DNA of 17,151 nucleotides from assembly GCA_010028775.1 (NCBI GenBank), contig RHAF01000021.1, forward strand, positions 1 to 17,151. The letters run 5' to 3'. The position numbers and the translations under genes were made by a program. This DNA is from Verrucomicrobiota bacterium (lineage in GTDB: Bacteria > Verrucomicrobiota > Verrucomicrobiia > Methylacidiphilales > Verrucolacustridaceae). A model generated the notes under the pieces. That model saw only the letters and a list, made by a program, of their open reading frames with translations, searched no databases and was not told where the DNA came from. Shown here piece by piece: positions 14,328-17,151 of this stretch (positions are counted from its first letter, which is position 1; every line of letters starts with the position of its first letter).

Positions 14328-15254
14328 ATGTTTGAGATCATTGGCGGGGATGGCAAAATTTACGGACCGGTAAACCAAGAGGAAGTGCGACGATGGATTC
14401 TTGAGGGACGCGCCGATGCCAGAACCAAAATCCGGCGTGAAGGTGAATCTTCATGGTCGACCTTGGGTTCATTAGAGGAATTTCTTTCCCGGGAATCGGT
14501 TCACCCGCCACTTTTGCATCCCGTCACTGGAGGCAAGGATCTCCGCTTTGCGGACCGACTACATGCGGCAGAATGCATGGGCAGAGCCTGGACAGTCTAC
14601 CGGCAGGATCCATGGAAAGTGACCGGAGTGATCACGCTGGTCCTCCTTCTCCAATTCATGATGAACAGCATTCCTGTGATTGGGGCCTTATTGGCCTTTC
14701 TCCTGAACGGACCGATCCTTGGGGGGCTCTATTTCTTTTGTCGACAGGTTCTGCATGGAAGATCCAGCGGTGTTTCCGAGGTGATTGGCATCGTCCGCGA
14801 GAGATTTCTCGCCTGTTTTCTGGCGACCACCGTCTCGAGCCTTCTGGCCTTCGGGCCTTTTCTCCTTGGGGTCATACCTGCGGCGGCGCTGTATGCCTCC
14901 TCAGGCGTGGCGATGGAGAAGCTGGTGGATCATCCCCGGCTTCTGCTTGGCATGGGTGCACCTATCTTTGCCGCCACCCTGGCCATGCTCTATCTCCTGA
15001 TCAACTGGTCTCTTGCCGTCCCCTTGGCGGCCTGTTCGTCGATGGATTTCTGGGAGTCCATGAAAACCAGTTGGCGCGGATTGGCACCTCATTTTTGGTC
15101 TTACCTTTCGCTTCTTCTGATGTTGGGTCTTCTGAATATTTTGGGCATGCTTTGCCTGATCGTCGGGCTTTTTGTCACCGTCCCCTTGACCTTTCTCGCC
15201 ACCATGGCCGCCTATGAGCAACTCTTCTTCTCCGGAACCCCCGATTCTCGCTGA
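14328..15254 (+). CDS. GYF_2-domain integral membrane protein
   Basis: A 308-residue protein. Residues 1-55 (FEIIGGDGKIYGPVNQEEVR, then RWILEGRADARTKIRREGES.W) match the GYF_2 (DUF4339) module. This module is found at the N-terminus of many PVC and Bacteroidota membrane proteins and is thought to bind peptides. After a linker of about 45 residues come about six hydrophobic segments from residue 100 on (VTGVITLVLLLQF, IGALLAFLLNGPILGGLYFF, CFLATTVSSLLAFGPFLLGVI, and others). The layout resembles DUF975 / glycerophosphodiester-phosphodiesterase-like membrane domains, with the 'GGLYFFCRQVLHG..' loop. Function unknown. The ATG at 14328 has no Shine-Dalgarno site but begins the domain correctly. 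It overlaps the next gene by 41 bases and probably forms an operon with it and crcB. Confidence 0.72.
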   Translation: MFEIIGGDGKIYGPVNQEEVRRWILEGRADARTKIRREGESSWSTLGSLEEFLSRESVHPPLLHPVTGGKDLRFADRLHAAECMGRAWTVYRQDPWKVTGVITLVLLLQFMMNSIPVIGALLAFLLNGPILGGLYFFCRQVLHGRSSGVSEVIGIVRERFLACFLATTVSSLLAFGPFLLGVIPAAALYASSGVAMEKLVDHPRLLLGMGAPIFAATLAMLYLLINWSLAVPLAACSSMDFWESMKTSWRGLAPHFWSYLSLLLMLGLLNILGMLCLIVGLFVTVPLTFLATMAAYEQLFFSGTPDSR

Positions 15255-15543
15255 TCTGCAACGGGCGCGAAACTGCTTTGGATTAAATGCCACGGTTTTG
15301 CCCGGCCTGGGAACTTATCGCATGGGTCACAGACTGCGCGGATTAATTGAAATGACTGCCGCTCTCACCGGAACGCTGCTTTTTTGCGTGGCCCTCGTCC
15401 AGGGTGTTGGAAATCGGGCGGACGACGTTCCTTTTCTTCATGCCATAAAACCCTACTGGAACCGGATAGGGACGGGGCTATTTCTCGTTTTGGCAAGCTG
15501 GTTATCCGGAGTGCTTTTTGCCAAGAGGCTGTTTCGGCGATGA
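15214..15543 (+). CDS. Small two-helix membrane protein, unknown function
   Basis: A 109-residue protein with two hydrophobic segments (about residues 46-65, EMTAALTGTLLFCVALVQGV, and 87-104, GTGLFLVLASWLSGVLFA). An N-terminal part reads LNATVLPGLGTYRMGHRLRG. The 'N..LPGLG....G....G' pattern is common in small bacterial membrane proteins with paired helices, but I cannot assign a function. The ATG at 15214 overlaps the upstream gene by 41 bases. The next in-frame ATG (15322) would remove the conserved LPGLG segment, so the early start is preferred. The stop overlaps the crcB start in ATGA, implying coupled translation and a common operon. Confidence 0.68.
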   Translation: MSNSSSPEPPILADLQRARNCFGLNATVLPGLGTYRMGHRLRGLIEMTAALTGTLLFCVALVQGVGNRADDVPFLHAIKPYWNRIGTGLFLVLASWLSGVLFAKRLFRR

Positions 15544-15938
15544 GTTCCGATCTTTGGCGTCACGCTTTGGCCGCCATGGTTGGCGGCGGTGTTGCCTCTT
15601 TGCTTCGATTTTCGGTGGGTGCCTGGGTGGTTCACCTTTATCCCAATGAAAAAATTCCTTGGGCCACCTTGGCAGTGAATTGGTTGGGATGTCTGATGGT
15701 GGGCCTGATTTACGGATGGGCTTCAGATCGTTGGTGGATGGGCCTGCATATGAGATATTTATTAGTCACGGGATTTCTGGGGGGGTTCACCACCTTTTCC
15801 GCCTTCAGTGTGGAAACCATTCTCCTATTCCGAAGAGGGGAATTAATTCTGGCCTGGATCTATGTTTTGGCCAGCGTCGCGGGCGGGCTAATTCTTGCCT
15901 GGGTGGGGGAACGAATCTCCGCCGCTATCAGTGCCTGA
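15540..15938 (+). CDS. crcB: Fluoride-specific ion channel CrcB (Fluc)
   Basis: A 132-residue inner-membrane protein forming dual-topology dimers that export fluoride and protect enolase and pyrophosphatase. Family motifs are GGGVASLLRFSVG (15-27), ATLAVNWLGCLMVGL (42-56, with the conserved pore Asn47) and GFLGGFTTFSAFS (78-90), the segment holding the central Na+ site and the Phe box. Four hydrophobic helices are present. Length is normal. The ATG at 15540 overlaps the previous stop (ATGA). No fluoride riboswitch is recognisable before crcB or at the head of the cluster. The last 51 bases overlap, tail to tail, the 3' end of dinB. Confidence 0.93.
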   Translation: MSSDLWRHALAAMVGGGVASLLRFSVGAWVVHLYPNEKIPWATLAVNWLGCLMVGLIYGWASDRWWMGLHMRYLLVTGFLGGFTTFSAFSVETILLFRRGELILAWIYVLASVAGGLILAWVGERISAAISA

Positions 15939-17120
15939 TTTCTTTCTTCTTAGCCAGAGGTCGTGGCCTCTGAGGATCGCGCTCTTTCCGTAACGTCGAC
16001 GAAGCTGGTCCGATGCCTCGGCCAGTTGCAGACGCTCGGTGACACTTTTTTGTGGAAGACCGACCAAGGCCAACTCCGGTTCGGGTAGGGCGCTATGGAG
16101 ATTGGATAGTCGAACACCTGCCAACCGGAGGGGTTCTGATCGGCTCCAAGTTCGTTTCAACAGCGGCGCCAAAAGTGGATAGAAGTCACTCTCTAGTGGA
16201 GAGGGTTCGTGGAGGGAATCGGACCGAGCGGAGTCTTCCATGTCCCGGTACCGGATTCGGATCGTGAGGGTTCTTGCCGCCAAGCCCTCCGCCCGCAATC
16301 TCTGACAGAGCCTGTCGGTCATGGTTCGGAGAACAGCGAGAATGAATCCTTCGTCATGGGTATCCGTGTTGAAAGTTTCCTGTTCACCCACGGATTTGGG
16401 CGTTGGGGAAGCGGGGATGACCGGTCGAGGATCGATTCCCCGGGCGAAGGCCTGAAGGGAATGGGCGGAAGAGCCTGCCAACCGCTCCAATTCGTGAATC
16501 GGCATATCCGCCACCTGACGAATGTGCTGTAGGCCTGCCTGCAGAAAAAGTGGTTCCGTGCGGGTCCCTACTCCGGGTAGCCACCGGGTTGGCAGGGGGG
16601 ATAGAAATTCGAATTCCGATCCCGGCGGAACTTCCAGGAAGTGGTTGGGCTTCTTCAGCTTGGAGGCCACGGCGGAGCAGAACTTGGTGGTGGCGAGTCC
16701 TTGGGAAATGGTGATCTTCAGGTTCTTTTCTATGAGTTGTGAAAGGCGATGGGCGGAATCGCGGGGGGATTCATGGACTGATCCGCTTAGGTCAAGATAG
16801 CCCTCGTCGATGGAACAGATTTCGACCTGGGGCGTGAGATCGTGGGCGTAGGAAAACATGATTTGGGAAAAGCGCTCATATTTCTCGAAATCACCTGGAA
16901 CCAGAATCAGTTCCGGGCAGAGCTTCTTGGCTTTGGCGGTCGGCATGGCGGTGCGGACGCCCCGGGCACGGGCTTCGTAACTGGCCGAGGAAACCACCCC
17001 TCGCTGGGCGCCACCGACCGCGATGGCCTTGCCGCGAAGTCTCGAATCGGCGGCTTGTTCCACCGAAGCGTAAAACGCGTCTGCGTCGAGGTGGAGAATG
17101 GATCGGTCTTGGGTGGTCAC
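15888..17120 (-). CDS. dinB: Y-family DNA polymerase IV DinB
   Basis: Error-prone translesion polymerase. All catalytic carboxylates are present: Asp12 in ILHLDADAFYASVEQ, and Asp105-Glu106 in CSIDEGYLDL. Palm/finger segments GVVSSASYEARARGVRTAMP, SQGLATTKFCSAVASKLKKP and the helix-hairpin-helix LPGVGTRTEPL follow, then the little-finger domain (TFNTDTHDEG, LTIRIRYRD, LRLAGVRLSNL). At 410 residues it is longer than E. coli DinB. PELALVG stands where a clamp-binding LxLF often occurs in this family, so that motif looks degenerate, and a Lys/Gly/Ser-rich tail follows. The start is GTG at 17120. The 31 upstream bases in the window show no clear Shine-Dalgarno site or LexA box. The final 17 codons overlap crcB. 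Confidence 0.93.
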   Translation of the reverse strand: MTTQDRSILHLDADAFYASVEQAADSRLRGKAIAVGGAQRGVVSSASYEARARGVRTAMPTAKAKKLCPELILVPGDFEKYERFSQIMFSYAHDLTPQVEICSIDEGYLDLSGSVHESPRDSAHRLSQLIEKNLKITISQGLATTKFCSAVASKLKKPNHFLEVPPGSEFEFLSPLPTRWLPGVGTRTEPLFLQAGLQHIRQVADMPIHELERLAGSSAHSLQAFARGIDPRPVIPASPTPKSVGEQETFNTDTHDEGFILAVLRTMTDRLCQRLRAEGLAARTLTIRIRYRDMEDSARSDSLHEPSPLESDFYPLLAPLLKRTWSRSEPLRLAGVRLSNLHSALPEPELALVGLPQKSVTERLQLAEASDQLRRRYGKSAILRGHDLWLRRKKSGTDSGGDSFPHPGKN

Positions 17121-17151
17121 ATGCTTCTGACGAGACAGGAGACCACCCCTT

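Noticed and set aside
14453..15217. A 254-codon plus-strand open frame inside the GYF_2 gene
   Set aside because: It is an alternative frame of a gene with a recognisable domain and membrane helices; its own translation is rich in Arg, His and Ser with no domain.
1..17151. CRISPR arrays, insertion sequences, attachment sites or long repeats
   Set aside because: None were seen by eye on either strand; there are no spaced repeats, transposase motifs or tRNA 3'-end duplications near 11988.

Overview
The window is a compact bacterial chromosome segment of housekeeping and metabolic genes. No CRISPR array, insertion sequence, phage gene or recent island is visible. The gene mix fits a bacterium of the Verrucomicrobiota/PVC type: a cysN-cysC fusion, an MGDG-synthase-type glycosyltransferase, a sucrose-transporter-like MFS protein, a GYF_2-domain membrane protein, several GTG starts and few clear Shine-Dalgarno sites. 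This placement is inferred from protein style only.

Layout. At the left edge (1-180, minus) is the N-terminus of a glycosyltransferase-like protein. Divergent from it is mutS (339-2796), split into two reading frames near 1416-1460. Two overlapping plus-strand genes follow: a diacylglycerol-glycosyltransferase-like GT28 enzyme (2833-4035) and a GH1 glycoside hydrolase (4032-5546). This is a possible glycolipid synthesis/remodelling pair. infA (5543-5800, minus) converges on it.

The sulfate-assimilation block is cysH (5909-6628, minus) diverging from cysD-cysNC (6669-9309, plus) across a 40-bp AT-rich gap. That gap can hold two overlapping promoters placed so that both mRNAs would be nearly leaderless. 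The cysNC fusion has a one-base frameshift at an A4 run (8649-8652), and its APS kinase domain ends early. ATP sulfurylase (CysD/CysN), APS kinase (CysC) and PAPS reductase (CysH) together take sulfate to sulfite.

Next are sua5 (tRNA t6A modification, minus) and divergent nadC (NAD synthesis, plus). Two small, probably paralogous single-pass membrane proteins, tRNA-Ser(GCU), an MFS sugar transporter and a secreted protein of unknown function all lie on the minus strand (11309-14212). The right end has a plus-strand cluster of a GYF_2-domain membrane protein, a small two-helix membrane protein and the fluoride channel gene crcB. It converges with a 51-bp overlap on dinB (DNA polymerase IV, minus).

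The most notable signals are the broken mutS, the frameshifted and truncated cysNC, the coupled GT28-GH1 pair and the tiny divergent cys promoter region. The three lesions could be true mutations or sequence/assembly errors; the sequence alone cannot decide.
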